Shown here piece by piece: positions 36,960 through 45,457 of a stretch of 64,000 nucleotides of DNA (the stretch's first letter is position 1; each line of letters begins with the position of its first letter). Both the position numbers and the translations under genes were made by a program. Source of the DNA: Streptomyces noursei (GTDB taxonomy: Bacteria; Actinomycetota; Actinomycetes; Streptomycetales; Streptomycetaceae); contig NZ_LWBU01000090.1 of assembly GCF_001646665.1 (NCBI RefSeq), positions 148,448 to 212,447 of the forward strand. The letters run 5' to 3'. The notes beneath the pieces are model-generated. The model saw nothing but the letters and a program-made list of their open reading frames with translations. It was not told where the DNA came from and ran no database searches.

Positions 36960-37943
36960 TCATCCTCGTGCGTCTTCGTTCGCACACCGCGCCCGGGTGT
37001 TCTGCCGCGCCCCGGGAGCCGTACGGTTCAGCCGGGTGCGGACCGCGAGGCTCGCCGAGGCGATCACGGTGAGCCCGCCGAGGGCGGTGGACCAGGTGAT
37101 CCGCTCCCCGAGCAGCAGCGCCGCCCAGCCGATGGTCATCACCGGCTGGACCAGCTGTATCTGGCTGACCTGTGCCATGGGGCCGATGGCGAGGCCGCGG
37201 TACCAGGCGAAGAAGCCGAGGAACATGCTCACCACGCCGAGGTAGGCGAACGCGGCCCATTCGGCCGGGGTGCCGGTCGGCGGATGCTGCGCCGCCGAGA
37301 CGGCGGCGAGGCCGGCCATCAGCGGGGCGGAGAGCACCAGCGCCCAGGAGATGGTCTGCCAGGCGCCCAGTTCACGGGCGAGGAGCCCGCCCTCGGCGTA
37401 ACCGATGCCGGCCGCGAGGACGGCGCCGATCAGCAGCAGGTCGGACCAGTGCAGGTCCCCCGGGCCGCCGCCCCGCAGGGAGGCGAAGCCGACCGCGGCG
37501 GCCGCGCCCACGGCCGCCATGGCCCAGAAGCGGACCGGGGGCCGTTCGTGTCCGCGCAGGACGGCGATGACCGCCGTAGCGGCCGGCAGCAGGGCGATGA
37601 CCACGGCGCTGTGGCCCGCCGAGGCGGTGGTCAGCGCGTACGACGTCAGGACGGGGAAGCCGACGACCACGCCGCCGGCGACGACCGCCAGGCGGGCCCA
37701 CTGGACACCGCGCGGCAGCCGCTGCCGGGTCACGACCAGCGCGGCGGCGGCCAGCAGCGCGGCGACGACCGCCCGGCCGGAGCCGACGAACAACGGGGCC
37801 ATCCCGCCGCCGGCGACGGCGACCCGGGTGAACGGGACGGTGAACGAGAACGCCACGACGCCGAGCAGGCCCCAGGAGAGTCCGGTGGGGGCGGCGGATA
37901 GCGGAGGAGCGACAAGGAGAGTAGCGCTACTGTTGTCCTTCAT
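36960..37943 (-). CDS. EamA-family (DMT) transporter
   Basis: A 327-residue transporter with ten predicted membrane helices as two EamA halves (GLLGVVAFSFTVPFTRVAVAGG... and LHWSDLLLIGAVLAAGIGYAEGGLLAREL...), probably exporting small metabolites. The ATG at 37943 overlaps the ATG of the divergent MocR-type gene (shared CATG at 37941-37944). TATCGT on the minus strand (37954-37949) sits 5 nt before it, so the mRNA is probably leaderless. Co-regulation with the MocR protein is very likely; substrate unknown. Confidence 0.85.
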   Translation of the reverse strand: MKDNSSATLLVAPPLSAAPTGLSWGLLGVVAFSFTVPFTRVAVAGGGMAPLFVGSGRAVVAALLAAAALVVTRQRLPRGVQWARLAVVAGGVVVGFPVLTSYALTTASAGHSAVVIALLPAATAVIAVLRGHERPPVRFWAMAAVGAAAAVGFASLRGGGPGDLHWSDLLLIGAVLAAGIGYAEGGLLARELGAWQTISWALVLSAPLMAGLAAVSAAQHPPTGTPAEWAAFAYLGVVSMFLGFFAWYRGLAIGPMAQVSQIQLVQPVMTIGWAALLLGERITWSTALGGLTVIASASLAVRTRLNRTAPGARQNTRARCANEDARG

Positions 37944-37960
37944 GGACAACGATAGCAGTG
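37921..37960. promoter_or_regulatory. Bidirectional leaderless promoter/operator at overlapping start codons
   Basis: GCTA-N2-GTTGTCC and GGACAAC-N2-TAGC form an inverted repeat centred on the start codons (about 37926-37955). The plus -10 is TACTGT (37928-37933), 8 nt before ATG 37942. The minus -10 is TATCGT (37954-37949), 5 nt before ATG 37943. Each promoter core therefore lies in the coding region of the opposite gene. Confidence 0.7.
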
Positions 37961-39348
37961 GGCGGATCGTCGCCGGACTCGCCGACTGGATCGCGACGGC
38001 GGCCCCCGGCGCCCGGCTGCCCTCCACCCGGGCACTCGTCGCCCGGTACGGGGCGAGCCCGGTCACCGTGCAGAAGGCGCTGCGCACCCTGGCGGCCCGC
38101 GGCATGGTGGAGAGCCGGCCCGGGGTGGGCACCTTCGTCCGGGCCGTCCGGGTGGCGCGGCCGAACGACCACGGCTGGCAGACGGCGGCGCTCGGGGCGC
38201 CGCAGCACCGGATCCCGCACCTGTCCCCGGCGCTGCGGACGTACCCCAACGACGTGATCGCGCTGCACTCGGGCTACCCGGACCGCGAACTGCTGCCCGA
38301 GCGCCTCGTCCGCGCCGCGTTCACCCGGGCGGCGCGCGGCGACGCCGCCGTGAGCCGCCCGCCGGCCGCGGGGCTGCCCGAGCTGCAGTCCTGGTTCGCG
38401 GCCGAGCTGGGCGCCGCGATGCCCGCCGGGCTCGCACCCCCGGCCCCGAGCGACGTGGTCGTCTTCCCCGGCAGCCAGAGCGGGCTCAGCACGGTCTTCC
38501 GGGCGGTCGTCGGAGCGGGCCGCCCGCTGCTGGTGGAGTCGCCCACCTACTGGGGCGCGATGCTCGCCGCCGCGCTCACGGGCGTACAGCTCGTCCCGGT
38601 CCCCAGCGGCACGCACGGCCCCGACCCCGACGCCCTGGAGCGGGCGTTCGAGCAGACCGGGGCGCGGGCGTTCTACGCGCAGCCCGCCTTCGCCAACCCC
38701 ACCGGTGCCCTCTGGTCGCCGGACCTGGCCGACCGGGTCCTCGGCATCGTCCGCGCGCACGGCGCGTTCCTGATCGAGGACGACTGGGCGCACGACTTCG
38801 GGATCGACGCCGAAGCGGTGCCGCTCGCCGCCCGGGACGACAGCGGGCACGTCATCCACCTGCGGTCCCTGACCAAGAGCGTCTCGCCGACCGTCCGCAT
38901 CGCCGCCGTCACCGCGCGCGGCCCGGTCCGCGAGCGCGTCCTCGCCGACGCCCAGGCCGAGTCGATGTACGTGAGCGGCATCCTCCAGGCGGTCGCCCTC
39001 GACGTCGTCACCCAGCCCGCCTGGCGCACCCACCTGCGCAGCCTGCGCCACCAGCTCGCCGCCCGCCGCGACCTGCTCGTCGGCGCGCTCCACGAGCACG
39101 TGCCGGCCGCCGGCCCGGTGGCGGTCCCCCCGGGCGGTCTCAACCTGTGGGTGCGGCTGCCGGACGCCACCGACCTGACCCGGCTCGTCCGGGACTGCGA
39201 GACCGCCGGGGTGATCATCGCCCACGGCAACGCCTGGTTCCCCGCCGAACCGACCGGGGCGTACCTGCGGCTCAACTACGCCGGCCCGCATCCCGGCGCC
39301 TTCCCCGAGGGCGCCCGCGCCATCGGCCGGGCGCTCGCCGGGCAGTAG
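37942..39348 (+). CDS. MocR-type GntR regulator with aminotransferase domain
   Basis: A 468-residue PLP-dependent regulator. The N-terminal GntR winged helix (SGRIVAGLADWIA, LPSTRALVARYGASPVTVQKALRTLAARGMVESRPGVGTFVR; about 5-70) is fused to a fold-type I aminotransferase domain. That domain has QPAFANPTGALW, LIEDDWAHDFG and the probable PLP lysine in HLRSLTKSVSPTVRIAAV. MocR proteins often control an adjacent, divergent gene using PLP or an amino compound as effector. Here the target should be the EamA exporter and itself, through the palindrome across both start codons. Confidence 0.9.
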   Translation: MDNDSSGRIVAGLADWIATAAPGARLPSTRALVARYGASPVTVQKALRTLAARGMVESRPGVGTFVRAVRVARPNDHGWQTAALGAPQHRIPHLSPALRTYPNDVIALHSGYPDRELLPERLVRAAFTRAARGDAAVSRPPAAGLPELQSWFAAELGAAMPAGLAPPAPSDVVVFPGSQSGLSTVFRAVVGAGRPLLVESPTYWGAMLAAALTGVQLVPVPSGTHGPDPDALERAFEQTGARAFYAQPAFANPTGALWSPDLADRVLGIVRAHGAFLIEDDWAHDFGIDAEAVPLAARDDSGHVIHLRSLTKSVSPTVRIAAVTARGPVRERVLADAQAESMYVSGILQAVALDVVTQPAWRTHLRSLRHQLAARRDLLVGALHEHVPAAGPVAVPPGGLNLWVRLPDATDLTRLVRDCETAGVIIAHGNAWFPAEPTGAYLRLNYAGPHPGAFPEGARAIGRALAGQ

Positions 39349-39388
39349 CGGGCGCTCGCGGGGCGGCCGGCGCACCACCGGGCCGGCG

Positions 39389-40663
39389 TCAGCCCTCGTC
39401 GTACCCCTCGTCCGGGCCGCCCGCCGCGCCGGTGGGCAGCGCGGGCGGGGTGTAGGAGCGCAGGGGGCGGGCCGCCGGGTCGGGGCGGACCGCGCCGAGG
39501 AGCGGGTTCGCGGCGAGGGGGGAGACCTTGACGCGGGCGCCGGGGCGCGGGGCCTGGATGACCAGACCGTCACCGAGGTAGATCGCCACGTGCGTCGCCC
39601 GGGGGAAGTAGACCACCAGGTCGCCGGGGCGCAGGGAGCGCAGCGGCACCTTGGGGAGCGTGCGCCACTGCTCCTGGCTGGTGCGGGGGATGGCGCGGCC
39701 CGCCTTCGCCCACGCGCGGGAGGTGAGCCCCGAGCAGTCGAAGGACTCCGGGCCCTCGGCACCCCACACGTACGGCTTGCCGATCTGCTCGGCGGCGTAC
39801 TCCAGGGCCTCTTCGCCCAGGCCGGAGGGGGCGCGGGCGCCCTCCAGCTCACCGGTGGCGAGGAGTTCGCGCTGGGCGTCGGCCGTCTCGGCCTCCTCCA
39901 GGGCGGACAGCTCCTCGACCTCGTCGTCCGAGAGCGCGGCGAGCGTCTCCTCGACCTCCTTGAGCCGGGCCGTCACCTCGTCGCGGGCCTTCCTCCGCTG
40001 CGCGGCGAGCGTCTGCTCCCGGTCCAGCGCCCTGCGGGACGCCGTGGCGAGCTGGTCGGCCCGCTTCTCGCCCTTCCGCAGCCGGGCCACCGTCGCCGCC
40101 CGCTCGCGGGCCGCGCGGCGCAGCACCCGGTGCTGGTCGAGGGCGTGTTCGGGGTCGCGGGCGAGCAGCAGCCGCAGGGAGGAGGAGAAGTCGGTGCGGC
40201 CCTGGTACTGGGCGCGGGCGAGCCGCCCGGCGTCCGCCCGGGCGTCGGCGAGGGAGTCGCGGGTCCGCGTCAGGTCGCCGGTGAGCCTCCTGGTCTCGGC
40301 GGTGAGCGCCTTCAGCTCCTCCTCGGCGGCGTTGTACGTCTCGGTCGCCTCCTCCGCCTCCTGGTAGAGCGTGCGCAGCTGGGCCAGCAGTGCGGGAACG
40401 GTGGACGGGCCGGCCGGTACCGGTCCGGCGGGGCCGGTCGTCTCCGGGGCGGCCGTCTCGGGGCCGGTCGTCTCCGGGTCGGCGGCCGCCGGGCCGGACG
40501 GTTCGGGTCCGGCAGGGCCGGACGCCTCGGGCGCGGTCGGACCGGACGGCTCGGGGGCGGCGGCCGGGTCGGCCGGCCCGGGCGCCGCGGCAGCGGGCAG
40601 GGCGGGCAGCGCGGCGGCCAGCAGGGCGGCCACGCAGATGCTCCGCAGCAGTCTTCCTGACAT
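39389..40663 (-). CDS. Secreted NlpC/P60 peptidoglycan hydrolase
   Basis: A 424-residue exported cell-wall enzyme. Signal peptide (LLRSICVAALLAAALPALPAAAA), a Pro/Gly/Ser/Thr linker, a long coiled coil (about 90-290: LLAQLRTLYQEAEEATETYNAAEEELKAL...) and a C-terminal NlpC/P60 domain with catalytic Cys in ESFDCSGLTSRAW and His in ATHVAIYLGDG. This layout matches RipA/CwlO-type D,L-endopeptidases, whose coiled coil usually keeps the enzyme inactive until released. ATG 40663 has GGAGG 7 nt upstream, inside a hairpin. It lies downstream of the pseudokinase gene on the same strand. Confidence 0.88.
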   Translation of the reverse strand: MSGRLLRSICVAALLAAALPALPAAAAPGPADPAAAPEPSGPTAPEASGPAGPEPSGPAAADPETTGPETAAPETTGPAGPVPAGPSTVPALLAQLRTLYQEAEEATETYNAAEEELKALTAETRRLTGDLTRTRDSLADARADAGRLARAQYQGRTDFSSSLRLLLARDPEHALDQHRVLRRAARERAATVARLRKGEKRADQLATASRRALDREQTLAAQRRKARDEVTARLKEVEETLAALSDDEVEELSALEEAETADAQRELLATGELEGARAPSGLGEEALEYAAEQIGKPYVWGAEGPESFDCSGLTSRAWAKAGRAIPRTSQEQWRTLPKVPLRSLRPGDLVVYFPRATHVAIYLGDGLVIQAPRPGARVKVSPLAANPLLGAVRPDPAARPLRSYTPPALPTGAAGGPDEGYDEG

Positions 40664-40670
40664 GTCATCA

Positions 40671-40696
40671 CCTCCGCCCTCATCATGGGGCGGAGG
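40671..40696 (-). promoter_or_regulatory. Hairpin sequestering the Shine-Dalgarno of the NlpC/P60 gene
   Basis: On the minus strand CCTCCGCCC pairs with GGGCGGAGG (9 bp, 8-nt loop). The right arm contains the complete GGAGG ribosome-binding site, 7 nt from the ATG. Translation would be limited unless the stem is opened. Confidence 0.5.
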
Positions 40697-40761
40697 ATGG
40701 TATGACAAGCGTATTAAGTGTGTGGATGGGGGGATCGCCCCCCCAGGGTCACCCGTCCTGG

Positions 40762-43239
40762 CTACTCCACCGGCAGCCCGTAGAACATGCGGCCCCGGCG
40801 CACGACCACTCCCGCCGCACCCGCGACCGACACCGAGTACGCCGCCGAGGAGTTCCCGCCGCCCGGCGCCCGGACACCGGCGTCCTGGAACTTCCACAAC
40901 CGCCGCCCGTCGCCCGCCCCGAACGCCGTGACCTGCGCGCCGTCCGCCGCGAACAGGGTCCGCCCGCCGGGGCCGACGGTCACCTCCGGGACGTCACCGC
41001 CCGCCGTCGCCTCCGTGCCGCGCCGCCAGCGCGCCCGGCCGGTCGCGGCGTCGACCGCGTGCACGTTCTGGTCGCGGTCGGCGACGAACAGCGTGCCGCC
41101 CGCCACCCGGGCTCGCCCGAAGGCGGCGGTGCCCGGAAGCTGCCACAGCGGTCTGCGGGTACCGGTGTCGAAGGCGTACAGGCCGGTCCCCGCCGCCGTG
41201 TACAGCCGCCCCGACTCGTCCCCCGACACCGCGCCGCCCGGGCGGGCCGCGCCGAACGGCCGGAACCACCGGCGGGCGCCGGTGGCCCGGTCGTGCGCGT
41301 GGAACACGGCCAGCCCCTTGGCGGCCTTGACCTGAGCGGCCGTCAGCGAGGCCGGGTCCTGGCGCACGACCAGCATGTCCGGCCGCAGGGCGAGGACCTC
41401 GTGGACGGGGGTGCGCGGGGCGCGGCCGTCGGGCACCTGGATCCGCCACAGTTCCTCGGCCCGTGCCGTGTCGTAGGCGAAGAGGTACGTCCGGGACGCG
41501 GCCGTGCCGGTGAACCAGACGACCGTGCCGGAGCTCCCGGCGACCGAGGACAGGCGCACGCCGGCCGGGTACGGCAGCGGCCTGCCGACCGTGCCGTCCG
41601 ACCCGGAGACGGGACGGAACCCGTCGGCGCCGGCGACCAGCAGCCGGCCGTCCGCGAAGGTCAGGGCCCGGTGCGCGGAGGGGGCCCCGGCCGCCTGCCA
41701 GAGGCGCTTGCCGGTTGTCAGGTCGACGGCCGTGGTGTGGGCGTCGGTCGTGAGGACCAGGGCCCGGTCCCGCCAGACGGCGGCGTGCAGCGTCGAGCGG
41801 GCGGTGGCCGGGTGCTCGTGGGCCCAGCGGGGCCGCGGCGGCACCCCGGGGACGGCCGGGCGGGGCCGGGCGGCGGGCCGGGCGTCGGTACGCGGCGGCT
41901 CGGCGTCCCCGGACGCGAACGCGAGGACGCCCCCGCCGCCGAGGACGGCGCCGGTCACCCCGGCGGCCAGCCCGGTCAGCAGCCCCCGCCGGGAGGGCCC
42001 CGCGCCCCGCCCGGGGGAGCCGGCCGAGGGGGCGGAGGGTGCGGAGGGGGCGGAGACGCCGGCGGCGGCCGGCAGCGCGGGCACCGGCGCCGGGGCGGGG
42101 AGCGCGGGTGCCGGGACCGGGAGCAGGGCCGGTACGGGCGCCGGGGCCTGCGGGGCGGGCGGCAGCGGCAGGGGCGGCGGCACCGGGGCGGCGGCCGCGG
42201 AGGGGCGCGGCACCGGGGCGGCGGCCGCGGAGGGGCGCGGCACCACGGGTCCGGCGGTGGCCGCCGTGTCCGCCGCCGTGCCCCGCCGGGCCTGCCTCCC
42301 CACGCGCACGGTCCGCCCGTCGGTGTCCTCGTCGTCCGGCGCCGGCAGGGCCGCCACCCGCGCCGCCTGCGCGTCGAGCGCCTCGATGAGCGGGTCCGGG
42401 AGCCAGCCGCCGCGGGCCAGCGCGGCCGCGCCCTCCAGCGCCAGGGCCGCGGCGGCCTCCCCGGCGCCGGGGCGGTCCTCCGGGGCCTTGGCCAGGCACC
42501 GGGCGATCAGCGGGCGCAGGTCCTCCGGGACGGCGCCCAGGGCCGGTTCGGCGTCCGCGATGGCGTCCGCGTCCGCCAGCGGAGGGGTGCCGGTCGCGGC
42601 GTACGCCAGCAGCAGCCCGAGCACGAAGACGTCCGACGGCGGGCCCGGCTCGTGGCCGGCGGCCTGCTCGGGCGTGAGGTAGCCGAGCCGTACCGACAGC
42701 TGCCCGCCCGCCCGCGCCTGTGCCGCCTCCGCCGCGCCCAGCGCCCCGAACGCGGTGAGCCGCGGACCGTCGGCCGCCAGCAGCACGGTGCCGGGTGCGA
42801 GCCCGTGCAGCACGGCGCCGGTGGCGTGCACCCGCGCCAGCGTCTCGGCGAGGCCCGCGCCCAGCACCCGCACCGCCCGCGCGGGCAGCGGCCCGGCGAG
42901 GGCGACCGCTTCGCCGAGGGTGAGCGCCGGTACGTACGGGGTCGCCGTCCAGGGCAGCGGTCCCCCGACGGAGACCTCCAGCGGCTCGGGCACCCAGCCC
43001 CCCGCCAGCCGCTCGGCCGTGCGGGCCTCGGCGGCGAACCGGCGCCTGAAGGCGGGCAGTTCCGCGAGCGAGGCGCGCGGGGCGGTGATCACCACCGGGG
43101 TGCCGTCTCCGCCCCGGGCGAGGTAGCGCACCGCGCTCGCCGACTCCCGCAGCCGCGCCAGCACGGTGTACGGCCCGCACCGGCGGGGGTCATCGTCCCG
43201 CAGCGGTCCGATCGGCTGAAGCGGCGACGACGATCCCAT
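40762..43239 (-). CDS. Pseudokinase fused to PQQ-type beta-propeller
   Basis: An 825-residue protein. The N-terminal Ser/Thr-kinase fold (about 20-270) is recognisable but degenerate. The glycine loop reads RLRESASAVRYLA, the VAIK lysine is missing (PVVITAP), the HRD loop is HGLAPGT (145-151) and DFG is AFG (163-165). An Ala/Pro-rich linker containing a 10-residue duplication and a membrane segment (GLLTGLAAGVTGAVLGGGGVLAFAS) leads to a C-terminal PQQ-like propeller (LVLTTDAHTTAVDLTTGKRLWQAAG; GLYAFDTGTRRPLWQLPG; AVDAATGRARWRRG), probably extracytoplasmic. I infer a non-catalytic signalling or scaffold protein. ATG 43239 has GAGGGGGAG upstream. Confidence 0.85.
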   Translation of the reverse strand: MGSSSPLQPIGPLRDDDPRRCGPYTVLARLRESASAVRYLARGGDGTPVVITAPRASLAELPAFRRRFAAEARTAERLAGGWVPEPLEVSVGGPLPWTATPYVPALTLGEAVALAGPLPARAVRVLGAGLAETLARVHATGAVLHGLAPGTVLLAADGPRLTAFGALGAAEAAQARAGGQLSVRLGYLTPEQAAGHEPGPPSDVFVLGLLLAYAATGTPPLADADAIADAEPALGAVPEDLRPLIARCLAKAPEDRPGAGEAAAALALEGAAALARGGWLPDPLIEALDAQAARVAALPAPDDEDTDGRTVRVGRQARRGTAADTAATAGPVVPRPSAAAAPVPRPSAAAAPVPPPLPLPPAPQAPAPVPALLPVPAPALPAPAPVPALPAAAGVSAPSAPSAPSAGSPGRGAGPSRRGLLTGLAAGVTGAVLGGGGVLAFASGDAEPPRTDARPAARPRPAVPGVPPRPRWAHEHPATARSTLHAAVWRDRALVLTTDAHTTAVDLTTGKRLWQAAGAPSAHRALTFADGRLLVAGADGFRPVSGSDGTVGRPLPYPAGVRLSSVAGSSGTVVWFTGTAASRTYLFAYDTARAEELWRIQVPDGRAPRTPVHEVLALRPDMLVVRQDPASLTAAQVKAAKGLAVFHAHDRATGARRWFRPFGAARPGGAVSGDESGRLYTAAGTGLYAFDTGTRRPLWQLPGTAAFGRARVAGGTLFVADRDQNVHAVDAATGRARWRRGTEATAGGDVPEVTVGPGGRTLFAADGAQVTAFGAGDGRRLWKFQDAGVRAPGGGNSSAAYSVSVAGAAGVVVRRGRMFYGLPVE
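42181..42240 (-). repeat. 30-bp tandem duplication inside the pseudokinase gene
   Basis: Two perfect 30-bp copies (42181-42210 and 42211-42240), encoding PRPSAAAAPV twice in the linker. In frame, so harmless to the product; copy number may vary. Confidence 0.9.
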
Positions 43240-43302
43240 GCGGAAGCTCCCCCTCGGGCGGCGCTGCGGCGCTGCGGCGCGACGGCACGAATGTCCGTGA
43301 TC

Positions 43303-43569
43303 CTACGGCTTCCGTGACCAGGGCCACTTCAGCTCGCGCCGCTCGCGGCCCTCGGGGGCGTACTCGTACTTCCAGCCGCGCTGGAGCCCGAGGCGCTTGG
43401 TGTGGCCGGAGGGGACGCGGCGGTAGGCGTGGACGGCCGGCGGGCCGCCGTCCTCGGCCGGGACGGGCACCGTGTACCACTTGGGCGGGTGGCCGGTGGG
43501 GCCGGTCAGCACCGGCAGGACCCGGCCGTCCAGGGGGCCGCCGCTGAAGGGCGTGTTCTCGCTTCGCAC
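43303..43569 (-). CDS. Small hypothetical protein
   Basis: An 88-residue basic protein ([28 protein letters not shown], then [28 protein letters not shown], ending KWPWSRKP). The GPLDGR and KYEY pieces are reminiscent of short conserved streptomycete proteins but I cannot name a family. GTG 43569 is preceded by GGGGG. It lies between tetR and the pseudokinase gene on the same strand with small gaps and no terminator, so it may share their transcript. Confidence 0.65.
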   Translation of the reverse strand: MRSENTPFSGGPLDGRVLPVLTGPTGHPPKWYTVPVPAEDGGPPAVHAYRRVPSGHTKRLGLQRGWKYEYAPEGRERRELKWPWSRKP

Positions 43570-43590
43570 GCCCCCAGTCTCACACCACGC

Positions 43591-44319
43591 TCACAGCAGG
43601 TGCGCGGCGTCGCCCACCACGGGGACCACGGCGCGGGCCAGGGTGCCCACCGGCCCCTCGGGCCGCTCCTGCGCCAGCAGCGCCGCCACGGCGCCCGCCG
43701 TCTGCTCGTCGGTCGCGGCGGTCGCCGTGAGCAGCGCGACCAGGTGGTCGACGAGCCAGGCACGCAGTTCGGGGGCCGGCGGCCGCTTGTCCTCGTCCAG
43801 CCAGATGAGGGACGCCGCCTCGACCGCCGCGATCCAGGTCCGCACCATCATCCGCAGCCTGGGCCCGGGGTCCGGCACGCCCAGGTGCAGCAGGATCTGC
43901 TCGGCGGCCGCGCGCCGCACCTCGTCCACGATCGCGGTCGTACGGGAGGTCTCGGCGACGCTGCCGCCCTGGAGGAGGGCGCTGAACCCGGTGTCGTGCC
44001 CGTCGACGAACGCCAGGTACCGGTCGAGGACGCGGGCGAGCCGCTCGGTGGGCGGGCCCACCGGCGGCTCGGCGAAGCACAGCTCCAGCTCGTGGGCGGC
44101 CGAGCGCAGCGCGGCCTCGTACAACTCCTGCTTGCCGCCGGCGAAGTACCGGTACACGAGGGGCCGCGAGACACCGGCCGCCTCGGCGACGTCGTCGAGC
44201 GACACCTCCTCCGGCGCCCGGTGCGCGAAGAGCGAGAGGGCGACGCGGAGGAGCTGGGTCCGGCGCTCCTCGACGCTGAGCCGTCGGTACGCGGGTGCGG
44301 GCGAGGCGGCACTGGTCAT
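43591..44319 (-). CDS. TetR-family regulator
   Basis: A 242-residue repressor. N-terminal HTH RTQLLRVALSLFAHRAPEEVSLDDVAEAAGVSRPLVYRYFAGGKQELYEAAL (about 20-70), then a helical ligand-binding domain. Minus-strand TACGCT (44331-44326) stands 6 nt before ATG 44319, so it may have its own leaderless promoter just after the diiron oxygenase stop. It probably controls the adjacent divergent diiron genes; ligand unknown. Confidence 0.88.
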   Translation of the reverse strand: MTSAASPAPAYRRLSVEERRTQLLRVALSLFAHRAPEEVSLDDVAEAAGVSRPLVYRYFAGGKQELYEAALRSAAHELELCFAEPPVGPPTERLARVLDRYLAFVDGHDTGFSALLQGGSVAETSRTTAIVDEVRRAAAEQILLHLGVPDPGPRLRMMVRTWIAAVEAASLIWLDEDKRPPAPELRAWLVDHLVALLTATAATDEQTAGAVAALLAQERPEGPVGTLARAVVPVVGDAAHLL

Positions 44320-44361
44320 GGACGCAGCGTAACTCCGCCCCCCTCCGCCGGGTGCCGGGCC

Positions 44362-45297
44362 TCAGGCGAGGAGGCCGGAACTCTTCCAGAGCCTGCGGCC
44401 CGGGCCGCGCAGCACGCCGATGTCGTCGAGGAAGTCCGTCAGCCGCCGGGCGCCGGACTGCATGACCTCGCGGCGGTGGCCGCTGGCCTTCACCTGGGCG
44501 ACCGCCTCGCGCCGGTCGAGGCCGACGTTCTCGTACACCCGCGGGTTGACGAAGCAGACGGAGAAGACGCGCGCCGCCTCGCCGCAGCTGATGCGGGTGA
44601 ACTCCTGCTCCCAGCGGGGGGCGGTGACCATCTGGCGCCGCAACTCCTCGCGGGCGTACCGGACGTGCCGGGCCTCCTCCACCACGTGGATGCGGGTCAC
44701 TCCGCGCACCAGCGTCTGGACGCGCTCGTCGGGGAAGGTGAGGCGCTGCATCCAGTCGAGGATCTCCTCGCCGAGCAGCGTCGCCGCGAACGAACCGGGC
44801 GTGGTGGACACGGTCTTCAGGACACGTGCCATGTTGTGGTAGACGCGCGGCACCGGGTACGCGGGCGCCCCGCCCTTCTGGATCATCCTGGCGAACATCA
44901 TCGAGTGGCGGCACTCGTCCGCTATCTCGGTGAGCGCGTACCGGACGTGGTTGCTGGTGACCGACTTGTCGTAGATGTGCCGGACGAGCAGCTGCATCAG
45001 GATGATCTCGAACCAGATGCCGAGGGAGGCGAGCGAGGCGGCCTCGTGCCGGGCGAGGTCCATCCGCTGCTCCTCGGACATCCTCCGCCACAGGGGGGTG
45101 TCGTAGAGGGAGACCAGCTCCGGCGGCCAGAACCACTTGCCGTCCTCCGGCGGCGCGTCCCAGTCGAGTTCCTTGTCGGGGTCGAAGGAGTGCTTGGCGG
45201 ACGACTCGAGCAGCCGCTCCGCGACCTGTTCACGGTCCCGGAGCGGGCCGAGCGCGTCGCGGAGCAGACGGATGTCGCGTTCGGACACGGTGGTCAT
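44362..45297 (-). CDS. AurF-like diiron oxygenase
   Basis: A 311-residue protein with the duplicated iron-binding motif of the AurF (p-aminobenzoate N-oxygenase) family: Glu97 and ADECRH (126-131), then Glu177/178 and EEARH (207-211). The fold is a four-helix bundle holding a diiron centre for O2 activation. Members hydroxylate amines or act on fatty acyl or unknown substrates. ATG 45297 has GAGGTG upstream. It is head-to-head with another diiron protein gene, with tetR directly downstream. Confidence 0.82.
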   Translation of the reverse strand: MTTVSERDIRLLRDALGPLRDREQVAERLLESSAKHSFDPDKELDWDAPPEDGKWFWPPELVSLYDTPLWRRMSEEQRMDLARHEAASLASLGIWFEIILMQLLVRHIYDKSVTSNHVRYALTEIADECRHSMMFARMIQKGGAPAYPVPRVYHNMARVLKTVSTTPGSFAATLLGEEILDWMQRLTFPDERVQTLVRGVTRIHVVEEARHVRYAREELRRQMVTAPRWEQEFTRISCGEAARVFSVCFVNPRVYENVGLDRREAVAQVKASGHRREVMQSGARRLTDFLDDIGVLRGPGRRLWKSSGLLA

Positions 45298-45457
45298 GGG
45301 CGGGGCACCTCGCGCGGTTGGCGTTACCGGTGGTCATCCCTTATAAGACTGCTTGTCAGCAAGGCCGTCAATCCCCTGTGCCCGACTTGTTGACCCGACG
45401 TCTACCAACGTGTGAGCCTGCCAACCACCCGTCCGCGCACAGGCGAAGGAGCCGTCC
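45298..45457. promoter_or_regulatory. Shared divergent promoter region of the two diiron genes
   Basis: The 160-base gap contains TTATAA (about 45342-45347), which reads as a -10 element in both directions, and CTTG-TCAG-CAAG (about 45353-45364), a small inverted repeat next to it. On the minus strand TTGACG lies about 19 nt from the TTATAA. This is a plausible TetR operator; the repeat arms are only 4 bp, so support is modest. Confidence 0.4.
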
